The notes beneath the pieces are model-generated. The model made no database searches and was not told the DNA's origin. It worked only from the letters and a program-made list of their open reading frames with translations. Positions 1 through 11,352 of a stretch of DNA of 64,000 nt are shown here, in pieces (the first letter of the stretch is position 1; each line of letters opens with the position of its first letter). A program made the position numbers and the translations under genes. The stretch covers positions 45,270,059 to 45,334,058 of the forward strand of contig OZ021732.1 of assembly GCA_963978545.1 (NCBI GenBank), in the 5' to 3' direction. The stretch comes from Linyphia triangularis (Eukaryota > Arthropoda > Arachnida > Araneae > Linyphiidae).

Positions 1-346
1 AATTTGTGGCTACCATCAATTCTTTTGAATCCCCATCGAGATTTTGACTTGACGATAAACTGGAAATGAAGCAAAATAGGTTTTATTTGGAACTAACTAA
101 ATTTTTCATAATCCAATGAAGTAAGAAAAATAGTATTTGACAAAACATTTATTATCGTACATCTATTTTTAATTGCTAACTGAACTCTGACAATGAAGTA
201 TTTTTTTATTAGATATTTGCTTAAATACCTAATTAACTAAATAAAAATAATGTATCCTTTGTAAGATATATATTTTATTTTAATATTGCTTTCTGAACAA
301 AAGTTTTAAAACCACTTTTTCGCAGCGAAGGAAACGTGAATTATTT

Positions 347-384
<38 letters not shown>

Positions 385-1189
385 TATATACATTTAATAT
401 TCAAAACAAAGCTGTCAATTTTTAACAAAAGAATGACTTTCCAACGGATTTTATTCAACAACTAAATTTGAAATTTTATTTTGACAAACGTTAATATGCA
501 AGTAGAAATATAGCATGTTTTAATTTGTCTTAAACGTTTTATTTTATTGATTTTAATTAGGCTGTTAAACATTAATTCAAGTAAATTACAATGTTTCTAA
601 ATGATTATTAGTATTTTCTTTTTTTACTTTTATAAAAATATTAAAAAGTTGTTTTAACTTATCTTATTCTATCTTTTAACTTTTATTGAAACGAAAAAAT
701 TAAAGCAATACATTGGATTTCTTCAATTAGTTGTAAAGTATATTAGAAAAATTATCAAGGGGTGGTGGGGCTTGGCTCAGAAAATGACTCTCTGTTAACT
801 TCAACTGTCACTCTAACTGCACATTACATTTCCTTCTTTGGTTTTTAATTTTAAAGTTTGAAAGTTTTTAAAAAAATAGGCCGTTGTATTCTTATTACTA
901 ACTATAATTAGTTATCTAATGGTACTCCAATATTTACTTTTGCTATGTGATTGAAAATCAGGTTTTATTTAGTTACTTGATAGTTATCAATAAATTAAGC
1001 TTTTGATATCTTAAATTTTAATTTCCTCCTTCCCCTCTCTTCTTTTGCTGTCTTTTGTCAACTAATAGCGATTTATAAATTTTAGGGTTTACCAACATAT
1101 TTATTAAAATTTTTGATATTTTAAAATTAGTTTCCATATTTATACTTGAATTTTCAAAATATAAATTACCATCTTTAAAAATAGATGAC
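1..1189. other. AT-rich non-coding stretch
   Basis: I see no gene here. The sequence is strongly AT-rich with a T homopolymer at about 349-382, and no recognisable reading frame or repeat family. Confidence 0.6.
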
Positions 1190-2620
1190 CCCTAAAAATG
1201 GAAGGCGGTAGCAGTTTATTAAGGGGAAGGGTGAAGGGTGCCCATATTATCTTCTCTTATAGTTAAAAAGTCCCTTTGACCGCCTCTGGCAATGATCAGT
1301 TAAAACTGTTTCACTTACATCGTTGCTACCCACCGCAACGTTAAATTTACTGAACCACAATCCATAATGAATTTATGCATTCACGTCCAATTATATTTTA
1401 TTTATTTCGATTAAAATAATTTCGGTACCAGGAAAGAGTTTCAACCATGATTGATTAAATGGGATTTATTTGTATTCCAAAGCGATTATAGAAGTGTGAG
1501 TAAAAACGATCTTTTTGTGGCAGTGAGAGCCCCAAAGTTTCAATAGAATGCATTTTCATCGACAATGAATTTACCTGTCAAGTTTCAGCCACATAGGATT
1601 ACGGCAAGTGGGTTATTAGGCTTTTCAGATTTGCCCGGCCGGTACAACACACACACACAAAATCGAAGTAAATATAAAGGATTTAAAAATCATGGCAGAT
1701 GAAACAAGTCAGCAGTCCATTTTTCTTGGAATTAACGTATATATTTCAGTTCATTCTTTCTTAAATTCACGATTTTTCTCTTCCTTTTGGACGAAGTCGA
1801 GGCCATGTTTTCCTAATATGGTACATCAAAAGCAAAGGACCTTTTTTAACACTTTAAATCCCAACCCGCCCTATACCGCCTTGTGGAAAAATTCCCAGCC
1901 AGCAGCCTTTTGGGCTGGTGCAGGGGTAAACGTATATTTCAAAGTGAGGGGTATCTTCCTAGCAGTAGTTGTTTGAAGCGTGACGGTCCTCAACAATAGG
2001 CTATTGTGGGGCATGTAAAGGGGAGACATAGGTTTAAAGTACTGAATGTCAAACTGCCCCACCCATTGGACACAGAGTAAGATAGTCAGGGATTTTTCTT
2101 GTATGCGAATCTTGGCATGTACTTAGCGGTGGCGTTTGTTTCATTGATAAAATGCAGACTAAATTCTCGGACATATAAACCAAGCAGATGACCCAACGCA
2201 CAACCCTATTGCAAGTTGTAGACATATAGTAATGATCTTTTAATGGTCGACAGTGACCCCCCACAGGAAACCCAGGTGTGGTCCACAGGAGAACGAGTCG
2301 GGCGAGTTCATTTCCAGTTTTTTCGAATGGAAAGTCATTGGGGTTTTGTGAAACCCACAACGCTGACTTCGTGGGATTTAAAGGGTTAACACGACGCATA
2401 ATCGTGAAAAGTTAACAACAAAAGATGCTATCTACCTCAGTTGGATACCGGAGAACAGTAAACGTCAATAAGAGCTCGATGCAAATGTAACTGTTACGCA
2501 TTGTGGGGATCACTCCAATTGCGCCTTCTTGTTGTTCCTTATTTCGACTGAGAAGATACAAGGGAGCACTGACTTTAAGTTTGTATTTGAGATTAATATT
2601 ACCAGTCTGCCCCAGTGTTT
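1190..2620. other. Unidentified GC-richer segment with open frames
   Basis: This stretch is visibly richer in G and C than its surroundings and holds a 116-codon open frame on the minus strand (2049-2399) and a 94-codon one on plus (1692-1976). Neither shows a domain I recognise, and there are no convincing splice sites. Part of it (about 1562-1690) is repeated in inverted orientation at about 19650-19785, so at least that part belongs to a dispersed repeat. It is more likely an old mobile element than a host gene. Confidence 0.4.
1562..1690 (+). repeat. Dispersed repeat, copy 1 (partner at 19650-19785)
   Basis: The segment shares, with gaps, the order AAGTTTCA, a GGTTTAATTA/GGGTTATTAGG-like block, CAGATTTGC(C/T)CGG, a CACACA run, then AATATAAAGGAT with the minus strand of 19650-19785. 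The translations also resemble each other (KFQ..(R/Q)ITA(S/T)GL and a later THT), so the repeat may once have been coding. Family unknown. Confidence 0.5.
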
Positions 2621-2904
2621 CCTCGCCTTTTCTTTATTTTTCAAGGTTTGAGATAAAGCAGTAAGTTTTAATGAGTTTACCCAAAAAAAGAATGTATCAC
2701 CATTTATTTAGATTATTCTTAGGTTGAATTAGTTAGAACTTTAAGATCCACAAATATCCATAAGAAGAGCCTCATGCGACTCCGGCGTCGTGGTCTAATG
2801 GCCCTTGTTATATACGCATCTCTATTTATAACCCCTTCCCCCTTATTTCCAAATTAATAACTGCTGTGGAAATATTACCTTTTTGGTATGGACAGCAGTA
2901 TATG

Positions 2905-2992
2905 TAAATGGGGAGATAAGGGTGGGGGGGGGGGTGATGGGCCCTAGGTGCAGTTGCATAGGGGCCCGAAAGTCCTGTCGGCGGCCCTGCAT
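2905..2992. repeat. Possible DNA-transposon end fragment
   Basis: A G run followed by a GC-rich block ends in GGCGGCCCTGC. Its reverse complement begins GCAGGGCCGCCGACAGGAC, which looks like the CAGGGCCG-type ends of some hAT-like elements. The other end and a target duplication were not found, so this is tentative. Confidence 0.3.
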
Positions 2993-4440
2993 ACCTTTTA
3001 GTAACATCAATTTCATTAAATAATTCTTTATTGGGCTTTACTTGTCTAAGAAATTAAATAACTGATTCATGGAATTGAAAAGTAGTCGTGGTAATAAATT
3101 TAAGAAACAAACCAGGTTTTATAATCGTACTCACCTTTCCATTCAGTAGAATAATAATAAATACAGTGTGGCAATGTCCCAAAGGTCATACCTAGCTTCA
3201 GCGGACAAAATCACCCAGTTACCGATTTCTTAAACCCCAGTTTTGAGGCGTCCAAATATTTTTCAACATTTCCTGTTCAACAATTATAATATTTATTCAC
3301 TATATTTATGTATGTATTCAATTCATCATTAAGATTTAATTACTATTCAGCATTTCGAGAAAGAATTACATTGACATTTTGGAAACTTCAATTTAAAAGC
3401 TTTTTAAAGAGGAATATGTGCGTGACGTATCCCTCATCCCTGTTTGTATCGGCCTTGCACTCAGCCTTTGGAAACGATTTCGGAATTCAATGCTGTCTCA
3501 GTTTCTACAAAATTGAACTCTGCGATTTTACTCAATTATACATTTAATTAAATATAAATTAACTTAATAATCTTGTATACATCAACACATACTTTTCAAC
3601 TTAATAGATTTATTCACTATATAATTAATTAGTTCAACAAAATATATTGAAAAAATATTAAATAACACACGCTTTTAACGTTTGCTTTAACACGCATAAA
3701 CAAGATCCCGGCGTATTTTCCCCCAACTTTTTACTAGCAATCGTCACTAATGTGTTATCCTGAGATGGTGGTTTGAGGGATATCTTGCATAAAAAATAGT
3801 TTTAGGAAATTGTATATTATAATTATACGTTTTCTTGCCATCAAATTAACTTTTAGTTTGGTCTAAAACTTTAATGAGTTCCTTTTTATACATGTTCAAG
3901 TGACGTAAAAGTTTTGTGACGTCACAAAACAATACTTCTATACCAGGCATTCTTGTGCAGCAGAAAGAGTACTACTCAACACAATGTTTTCTTTTCTACG
4001 TTATGATTGGTTGTTTATTCTCAAATAGTGTTTGCAATTTTCAAATGGTGGTAATTTTAAGAAGGTATTTTTAATTTAAATAGAATGATGGAAAATTCAA
4101 AAATTGAAAAGTAAGTGCATTCTGTTTATTGCTTAATATACCCGTAGCCTTCTCGTTCAAGGAACTTAACGGCTGATGCTGAATATTTCAGTCAATGTTT
4201 GCGGATCGCTTAATATGTGAGTACGACTAACTGCTGTGGTTGGTTTAACATTTCTGGCGCTAGGACAACACATGGTCCATTCTGCACCAAACAAATTGGT
4301 GAACATCGGTTTAAAATGAAGCATAGTATAGGTAAAATGATGTAAAAGTTTCCCCAATGATGCAATTTTTTAAGGGGTGGAAGTTATAAAGTTAGCGTTC
4401 CACGAAATATTACTTGCCAGCTGTCGGACCATATACAGAG
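2993..4440. other. Non-coding stretch
   Basis: Nothing gene-like is visible. The 63-codon minus-strand frame at 4166-4357 and the 79-codon plus-strand frame at 3308-3547 have no recognisable motif. The only structured site is the palindrome at 3911-3930. Confidence 0.5.
3911..3930. promoter_or_regulatory. 20-bp perfect palindrome with a CRE core
   Basis: GTTTTGTGACGTCACAAAAC is identical to its own reverse complement and is centred on TGACGTCA, the full CREB/ATF binding site. A half site (GTGACGTAA) lies just upstream at about 3900. There is no gene start nearby, so a regulatory role is inference; it could also be the centre of a small transposon. Confidence 0.35.
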
Positions 4441-4466
4441 TTAAAGGTTAAACGAGATATAGGTAA

Positions 4467-4706
4467 ATTCCTAGTTCACGTTTATGGGTTGGCGCACTTT
4501 TGAAAAGTTGGCGACAAAGCCAGAATGTCGCCAATTCGGAATTCCAATATGAAAAAGTGAGAAACGAACCAGCTCCATGATTTGTGGTATAGAAAGGTTG
4601 AAACCAAAGCACGTCAATAAAAAAATGGGGTTGCCAAATTTAGAACTTTATCGCCTACAAAACAGAGCCAAATCGGCTTGGCGATATTTTAACGTCAACT
4701 AGGAAT
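4467..4706. repeat. Small inverted-repeat element (MITE-like)
   Basis: ATTCCTAGTTCACGTT at 4467-4482 and AACGTCAACTAGGAAT at 4691-4706 are reverse complements at 15 of 16 positions. About 210 non-coding bases lie between. The arms may extend outward (GAGATATA occurs outside both). No target duplication was identified. Confidence 0.5.
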
Positions 4707-4830
4707 AGACCGAGATATATAGTATTGAAGTCAGCATGTAATTCCGATGCATTTCAAATGAGACTTAGTAAAGATCCAAGTGAAGTCATGTGCTCACAAG
4801 TTACAGTGCAATTTAAGTTTGCAGGCTCAG

Positions 4831-5043
4831 GTTTACTGTAAGGTGTCGGATTGTGGCTTTTCAAATAAGTCGCCAAAATTGAAAGAGACGTCAAAAAGAT
4901 GTGTTGCCAAATCCAAGATGGTGCTGTGCTGCTTAATCCAAATGGCCACTAATGTTGACACAAATCCAAGTCTACGGGTTGTCACATACAGCTCTAAATT
5001 GCAAAATTTCCACCTCTAATTCATCCGACACCTTACAGTTAAC
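4831..5043. repeat. 213-bp inverted-repeat element (MITE-like)
   Basis: GTTTACTGTAAGGTGTCGGA at 4831-4850 pairs with TCCGACACCTTACAGTTAAC at 5024-5043, with mismatches only near the outer ends. The right end contains TTAA, as seen at piggyBac-type targets, but the left end does not, so the superfamily is open. The 79-codon frame inside it is not convincing as a gene. Confidence 0.55.
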
Positions 5044-5049
5044 CTTAAC

Positions 5050-7130
5050 CAAGTTTGCATTATACTTCTTTATCATTTTTTTGTGTGTTGAATATAGATC
5101 TTAACATGCTTAAAAACTTATTTGCAACATTCACATAAACCGCTGTTGGACATGCTGTTTGGAATCTGTAATTAGCTTTACAAGAAAGGTAAAATACTTC
5201 CTACGCTGATATCGATTCCATGCCAAGAATTTCTTGCATTAAACGGCAGCAAACTACAGTAACCATAGGCAATTCACTTGCTAATAAAAATTTTGAGTGC
5301 TACTATTTTATGGCGAAAATTGCCTTGGAGCAAAATCTGTACCAGAGTTGGAAGTTCAGCCAGAAAAAAAAAATTCTGTGCAAGACATAGTCCTACTTTT
5401 AATAAAAGTTCATTATTTGGAGGAAAGGTACTCTTCTTTTAGATGGGTACTAAATAAAAACTGTCGAAAGTCGTTGATAACACATTACACTAACAACTTT
5501 AAAATCTTTTATAATTCCTATAACAAACCGTAAGCATTTAGACTTGACAAAAACTGCTACCCATCTAACGGAAGGGAGTAATGAAAAATCCTGGTTAAAC
5601 TTAAGTGATCTATCAAAGTAAAGAAGTTTTTTCTATGGATTAATTATATTTGTGCAGGTTTTGATGGACACTCTAATCAATATGCATAGATTGCTCAAAG
5701 ATGGAAATGCAGTTGTTGCCATCACAGTTTTCGAATCGAAAGGAAAAATCAAACAATTTTTTCTTCTAAAAATTATAGAAGTGGGGGAAAAGGTCCAGAT
5801 TTTAGTTATTTCCAGATTTGAGATATTTTACTGTACAGGACTGCCAGTGATGACTAAAGCAACTGTTTTAAGCAAACCCTCAATTATTTTTTGGCTCAGA
5901 CAACTTTTTTTTCGGTAATACAATACCTATTAACCGATATCTAGGTAGGGGAAAAATCTTTCTTCCCTCATTCATTCCAAGTCAATCACAAATTCCAAAA
6001 AACAATGGTAGGGCCATAGGGTTTGATATCAAGTGCTTGAATTTTCCTCTGGTATGCCACTGAAATCAGTATTCTAGTGTTAGACAGGTACCAATTGGAA
6101 CCAAGCCTAAATGTTTGCACGTTCAAATGACATATAAATGTATCACCAAGCCTAAATGTTTATGGTTTGTTGTAAGAATTATAAATTGTGTGAATTTTGT
6201 TAGTTTGGATAAGTTATTGTTACAATTTGGCCGTTTTTATCAGGTACCGGTCTAATGGAAGAGCACCCTGATAACATTGTTCCTGCTTATAATTTTTTTG
6301 AAATCCAGCAAAAATGTAACCAATATTGGAGATAAAAATGCAATTCAAATATTTAAATTTTCTGTAAACCTTGCATCCTCTTCCATAATCCATGTTTATA
6401 CAATTTTATGGGAACATTTTAAATTTTCCGATAATTTAATAGTGAGTAGATTTTTTTCGTTTTCAATTAAAAGATCACTTTTACATTATGGGCGTCAACA
6501 GAATTATTTGCAGGAGAGTGAAGATTGCATACCTAAGGGTGCAAGGCAGATCAAGTTTTCGTTTAGATCTTGATTTTTCAAAATGATAGTTGGATTTCCT
6601 ACAGAAACATTAATTAATAATTAAGCATTAAATGTTTGTTCAAATGTTTAATTTAAAACCCATATACTTTTTTCCTGTGACTTTTCTTCACTCAAGTTTT
6701 AGTTTACAAGTGCCAGGGTGGTGCAAATGCTTTCCATTGACTCACTGGCAGACCCTTGCTCATTTTGATAGCTTGTTCCTAAAATATTTCGATTTGGTAC
6801 ATCAAGATCAAGGTACATGATATTCTGCATGTGCTTTCATATTATTGTGTTGCCATTAAATCAGATTGCAAAATAGTCTCTTTTATTATTTATTTATTGC
6901 CCTAGACCTGAAAATATCTAGTTGCCACTCGCCACAGATCGATTAAACGGCATGATGAGGGGACTAAATAAACAAATCAACAGGCCACCTTTCGTTTCTC
7001 CCCACACCTATGAATTTTTTTAATTGTTACCGAATGTACAGAAATTTCCAAATCAATGAAAATCTCCCTTTCTTTTCTTGTAATCATGTATATATACTCC
7101 GTTAAAATCCATGATATTGATTTATGAGTT
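5050..7130. other. Non-coding stretch
   Basis: Several open frames of 60-98 codons occur, but none has a recognisable domain or splice signals supporting it. A 17-bp direct repeat (ACCAAGCCTAAATGTTT) is found at 6100 and 6145. Confidence 0.5.
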
Positions 7131-7131
7131 G

Positions 7132-7480
7132 ACAGGTGGGATCAGAACTGGGAATTCGGGAAAATCAGAAAAGTGTCATGAAATTTTTAAGTTTCCCTTC
7201 TTGCAATCCCCGTGCGGGTGCGGCCATCGCCTTATTGTTAAAAAAAATCTTCAAACTTCAACCTGACTGCATCCTTTACAAGTATGATTATTTTTCTTCT
7301 TGCCTGGCATTTTTGTCAACAAAATATATTAGAATCCTTATTTTATTTGCATATTATTTCTGTCATATTTTTAGTTATCCTATAACTTAACAGCGCGGCT
7401 GCCGCCTTACTGTTAAAAAAAATTCTCAAACTTCAATCTGACTGCATCATTTACAGCAGCGTCCACCACTAACTTTTAGA
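7132..7480 (+). repeat. Partial copy of the GGGTGGCTACA-type MITE with internal duplication
   Basis: The stretch GGGAATTCGGGAAAATCAG, then AATTTTTAAGTTTCCCTTCT and a GTGCGG block, matches the element at 23867-24706, as does TATCCTATAACTTAACAGCGC (24288 region). Inside it, about 59 bases (7222-7280) are repeated at 7396-7455 with a period near 174 bp. The element is a relic with no target duplication seen. Confidence 0.5.
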
Positions 7481-7795
7481 GTATGACTTATTTGGGAGCT
7501 TTTCGCGGGCCGAATACACCAATTTAAATATCTTGAAATGCTATTGATTTAACAATATACAGCATTTCTGAAAACTGAAAAAATTGACTTTTTCTTTTAT
7601 CCTAGTGTAATTACAACTGATTTTTTATTCCTTTTTCAAATAATTAAAAATAATAATTTTCATTATTATTAAATTAAAGTCTAAAAAAGAAGTAAATATT
7701 TTGTTCCAACGTGACAATGGGACTTAGTCTAACTTCAAAAGTATTTAAACTATACTTAAGGTTACTCTGTTTTAGTAGATATCAATTGTGAGACG

Positions 7796-7953
7796 ATGGC
7801 AGTAGAAATCTTTCAGTTGATTTTATGATAGAGTCGATGTGTGCTACAGAATTTGTTGCAGCTAGTCTTAATAAATTGTCCAAATGAGATTCAATTAAGT
7901 TATTCCTGTATTTATTCTTGATGAAAACCATTTTGCTGAAAGCTTCTTTGGGC
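7796..7953 (-). pseudogene. hAT transposase C-terminal (dimerisation) fragment
   Basis: Read on the minus strand, an open stretch gives EAFSKMVFIKNKYRNNLIES followed by HLDNLLRLAATNS. This is the layout of the C-terminal hAT dimerisation region (a CExxFS-like start, K-N-K-Y-R, then an L-rich helix), most like the GTF2IRD2/EPM2AIP1 group of domesticated hAT proteins. Only this tail is visible and upstream frames are broken, so it is a dead copy. CCGGCCCAC-type sequence nearby (8047-8075) may belong to its end. Confidence 0.55.
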
Positions 7954-8246
7954 ACATAGTGGAGAACTCTGTTCTACATACTTTGGGCAAATTACAATTC
8001 TGTAAAAAAAAATAATTGTGAAATTTTATTTTTTAATTTTCTGTGCTGTCGACGGGCCAAATCCGGCCCACGCTGCTGGACACACTACAACTGCCAATAT
8101 GCGCTTTTCAATGTTAAAAAATTATGTATATAAAATTTATTATGCTACAGCAAACCTCTTAAATATGCTATGACAATGCCGAAGAGTTACAAAAATGTTC
8201 CATCATAAATTTTATTTAGATTAAGTCCTATTGTAAACACTGTTCA

Positions 8247-8589
8247 CAGAGCTCATCCTAGAGATGAAAAAGAGCAGAGCACTTTTTCCAAAAAAGGGCA
8301 ACTCCAGTTTCCAATGACAAATTGCAGAAATTGGTATATTTGGTTTTCTGCCATAATTTGTGTATTGTTTCACTTTTCCTCCACAATAAAGCTTTAAATT
8401 ATTGATTTTTTGAAAAAATTAATCATGCTTAAAAGGCCACAAATCAAAAACTTGCTCAGAAACTCAAGCAATATCAAAATATTTAAAAATTCTACTATAA
8501 TGAGAAAATTATTTAAAAAAAAAAAAAACATCTACACTGTAAAGTTTTCATCAAATATTAATTATTATAAAAATATCAATTTATAATAC
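8247..8589 (+). mobile_element. TIR element copy a, left part
   Basis: The segment starts CAGAGCTCATCCTAG. An inverted match, CCTAGGATGAACTCTG, lies at 12153-12168, and the flanks (CTGTTCA left, CTATTCA right) look like a target duplication with one change. The interior (GGGCAACTCC, CAAATTGCAGAAATT, CCATAATTT) is repeated at 12964-13262 and, on the minus strand, at 16502-16617. The gypsy element at 8590-11352 interrupts it. Confidence 0.6.
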
Positions 8590-8920
8590 TGTGGCGGCGC
8601 AAGCTTGTTGGTATGACATTTTCAACTCTTAAGTGTAATTAATTTATATAAAACTCAAATGGAGTCAGATTATTAATCCAAGAATTACAACATTGCTAAA
8701 GTGGTGATTTTTACGGACTCTGAACTTTCATGAGTAACCTTATTGCGAATACCGGCTGGACTGGAAAGTTTCACGGATTGTAATAAGAAGTGCAAGCACC
8801 AATGTGAAAGTAAAGTGGCCTGAATGGTTTATTTTTGAAGATTGTAGCAATTCGATCGTTTCGAATTTAGATGTTGCTAGTCAATACACCATCTCTGTAG
8901 AATTAATAAAGAACTTCACA
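8590..8920 (+). mobile_element. Probable 5' LTR of the gypsy element
   Basis: The segment begins TGTGGCGGCGCAAG at a point where the surrounding repeat is interrupted, and ends AATTAATAAAGAACTTCACA, with an AATAAA-type signal close to the end. A TTGGTGAGTGATG stretch follows, where a primer binding site would be. The gag frame begins about 90 bases further on. I found no matching 3' LTR, so the boundaries are inference. Confidence 0.45.
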
Positions 8921-9007
8921 ACTTGGTGAGTGATGAATTAGATCCTGCTCGGTGACCATTTTCGTACACTATTTTGTAAGAATTTTCTTGGGCTTTCGTA
9001 TATAAAT

Positions 9008-9771
9008 ATGTCACACGAGGATGATCAGGATACGTTTTCGTTACCTGCCACAATGGAGGTGGCTAGAGTTGCATTTCGTCCACCCCCATTTTGGGAAAAT
9101 AACCCAGAATTACGGTTTGGCCAACTCAAGTCACAGTTTCACATTTCTGGTATCACAGCTGATGCCACAAAATTTCATTCTGTGGTTACAGCCTTGAATG
9201 CAAGTGTACTTTCTTGTGCAACCGATTTAGTTCGCACCCCCCCCTCCCCCCCCCCCCCCCACTGAAAACGTACATAACTTTAAAATCGTGAATTTTAAGC
9301 AATTTTGTGCAATCAACCCTTGACGATAAATGGCCTTCGCAGCTACTTCTCGAGATGCAGAATTTGACCGATGGGAAAATCACTGACGAAGTCTTGAAAT
9401 CTTTGTGGCTTCAACACCTCCCTGTTTCTATGCAACAGATTTTATCTGTAAGCAGTGAAACTTTAGATGGGCTGTCAAAAATAGACGACAAGGTCAATGA
9501 AGTATCAGGTTGCACACTTGCGTTTTCTTGTGTATCATCAGGACATGAAAAGACAGAGATTAAAATTCTACGGGATGAAGTAGCAGCACTTCGCGCTGAT
9601 ATGAAAAGTTTGTTAAATGGCTCTAAACAGCGCTTTCGAAGTCGTAATAGAAATAGAGCAACCAACCGTAGTAGAGATGGGTCATGCAATGTTTTTTGCT
9701 GGTACCACAAACGTTTCGGAAATAAAGCCTGTGATTGCATTAAACTATGTGAGTTTACGGAAAACAATTAA
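9008..9771 (+). pseudogene. Gypsy (Ty3-like) retrotransposon gag, frameshifted
   Basis: The first frame (9008-9265) carries a gag-like N-terminus in which PPPFWENNPELRF and QLKSQFHISGI are typical of arthropod gypsy gags. It is broken at a C run (about 9237-9260) and resumes in another frame to 9771 with WPSQLLLEMQNL and LWLQHLP. The end has basic Arg/Asn-rich sequence and a C/H cluster (CWYHKRFGNKACDC) in place of the CCHC knuckle. It cannot make a full gag. It continues into protease and reverse transcriptase downstream. Confidence 0.75.
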
Positions 9772-9790
9772 GCGCATCTGTTTTAACGGC

Positions 9791-10385
9791 GGCAGATTGC
9801 AGCTTTCTTTCCAGTCGTCTGTTTGTTATTGACAAAAATTCCGGCTTTCGTTTTTTGGTCGATTGTGGTGCTGCAATAAGCTGCATTCCCGAAGGACTTG
9901 TGAAAGAAAGCACAACTTCGGGACTTTTTCTTTACGCGGCTAATGACAGTAAAATTCGCACTTACGGTACTAAGAAGTATAACTTAGATATCGGGTTGCA
10001 TCGAGTATTTACATGGGTTTTTTGGATAGCTGATGTTTCGCATCCGATTTTGGGCGCAGATTTTTTGAAGCATTTTGGTCTTGTGGTAAACGTTAAAAAT
10101 AGACAGCTTGTTGATGGCCTAACTAAGCTTAGTGCCATAACCACAATTTGTCCTGGTCCCACGTTAGGATTAACTCTAATTTCAGAGGCATCCCCGTACC
10201 ATATAATTCTGGCCAAATATCCCCAACTTGTTAACTCGAATTTAAGTAATGAGATAATGACTCATTCTGTCACTCATTGTATTGAGACAAAAGGTCCACC
10301 TGTATATTCTAAAGCTAGGAGCGTATCGCCAGAAAAACTTAAAATCGTCAAAAAAGAATTGAAGAACTACTACAAAAAGGAATAA
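9791..10385 (+). pseudogene. Gypsy retropepsin-like protease domain
   Basis: The open frame carries FLVDCGAAISCIP and, about 60 residues on, HPILGADFLKHFGL. These are the active-site and second conserved regions of Ty3/gypsy proteases. The usual catalytic D-[ST]-G-A reads D-C-G-A, so the enzyme would probably be inactive. The frame ends at 10385 and the reverse transcriptase continues in another frame at about 10391, consistent with a small frameshift. Confidence 0.75.
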
Positions 10386-10390
10386 TTTGA

Positions 10391-10965
10391 CCTTCTAGTA
10401 GTCCTTACGCAAGCCCAATACATCTTGTACCAAAGAAAAATAATACTTGGCGAATTGTAGGTGATTTTCGGCGGTTAAATTTTCAAACTATCCCGGATAG
10501 ATATCCCCTTCCTCACATTCAAGATTTTTCACATGGACTTGCAGGGAAAAATATTTTTTCAAAGGTAGACCTCGTAAAGAACTATCATCAGATTTCCATA
10601 GAGCCTAAAGACATTCCAAAAACCGCAGTCATTTCCCTGGTGGGACTTTTTGAATATCTAAAACTGTGCTTTGGATTACGTAACTCTGGGCAAACTTTTC
10701 AGAGGTTTATGGATGAAGTCTTACGCGGTCTTGAGTGTTGTTATGTCTACCTTGATGATATTCTAATTGCCTCAAGTGATCCCAAAGCTCACGAGTCTGA
10801 CCTTAATAGAGTTTTTGAAAGGTTAAGTGAGTATGGTATAGTTATAAACCTGGAGAAATGCGAGTTTGGTAAAAGTGAAATTGAATTTCTGGGTTTTCAT
10901 GTCTCTGGCAAAAGAATTTCTCCTCTTCCAGCCAAAGTTCTGGCACTCGAAGAGTACAATCTCTT
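10391..10965 (+). pseudogene. Gypsy reverse transcriptase domain
   Basis: One frame stays open from about 10400 to 11017. It contains SPYASPIHLVPKK, WRIVGDFRRLN, FSKVDLVKNYHQI, LCFGLRNSGQTFQRFMD and the catalytic YLDD, followed by EKCEFGKSEIEFLGF. The order is that of Ty3/gypsy RT. The homology stops soon after FLGFHVSG. RNase H and the zinc-binding part of integrase are missing, so an internal deletion joins RT to the integrase core at about 10965-11000. Confidence 0.85.
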
Positions 10966-10999
10966 CCTAAAACGGTTGATGAACATGTTGAACATGTTT

Positions 11000-11352
11000 T
11001 TCACATGTCCATATTGACATAGTGGAACCCTTGCCTCTATCGAAAGACTGTCGTTACATTTTGATATGTGTAGATAGGTACAGCAGATGGCCTGAAGCCA
11101 TTCCAATAAAGGATCAGACAGCTGAGACGGTAGCACAGGCTTTTTACGCTAATTGGATTGCTCGTTTTGGTGTACCCGATATTGTAACTACTGACCGATG
11201 AACTATATTTGAAAGCAACCTTTTTGGTTCTCTTACTAAGTTGTTAGGAGTACATCGGATCAGAACCACTGCTTATCACCCAATAAGTAATGGTGCAGTC
11301 GAGTGTTTGCACTGCCAGCTTAAGGCAGCCATCAAGTGCCACAGCACGTAAA
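11000..11352 (+). pseudogene. Gypsy integrase core, truncated
   Basis: A frame starting near 11007 reads HVHIDIVEPLPLSKD, then DRYSRWPEAIP, FGVPDIVTTDR, a stop, then LFGSLTKLLGVHR and TAYHPISNGAVE. These match the D, D and E of the retroviral-type integrase core (rve). An in-frame TGA follows TTDR. The homology ends at about 11340-11352 where the host repeat resumes, so the C-terminal part and the 3' LTR are gone. Confidence 0.8.

Noticed and set aside
2049..2399. 116-codon minus-strand open frame
   Set aside because: No domain, no splice context, and it lies in a probable mobile-element segment; it is kept only as part of an unidentified stretch.
2785..2815. tRNA-like GGCGTCGTGGTCTAATGGCCC
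   Set aside because: It resembles an A box but no B box or cloverleaf follows.
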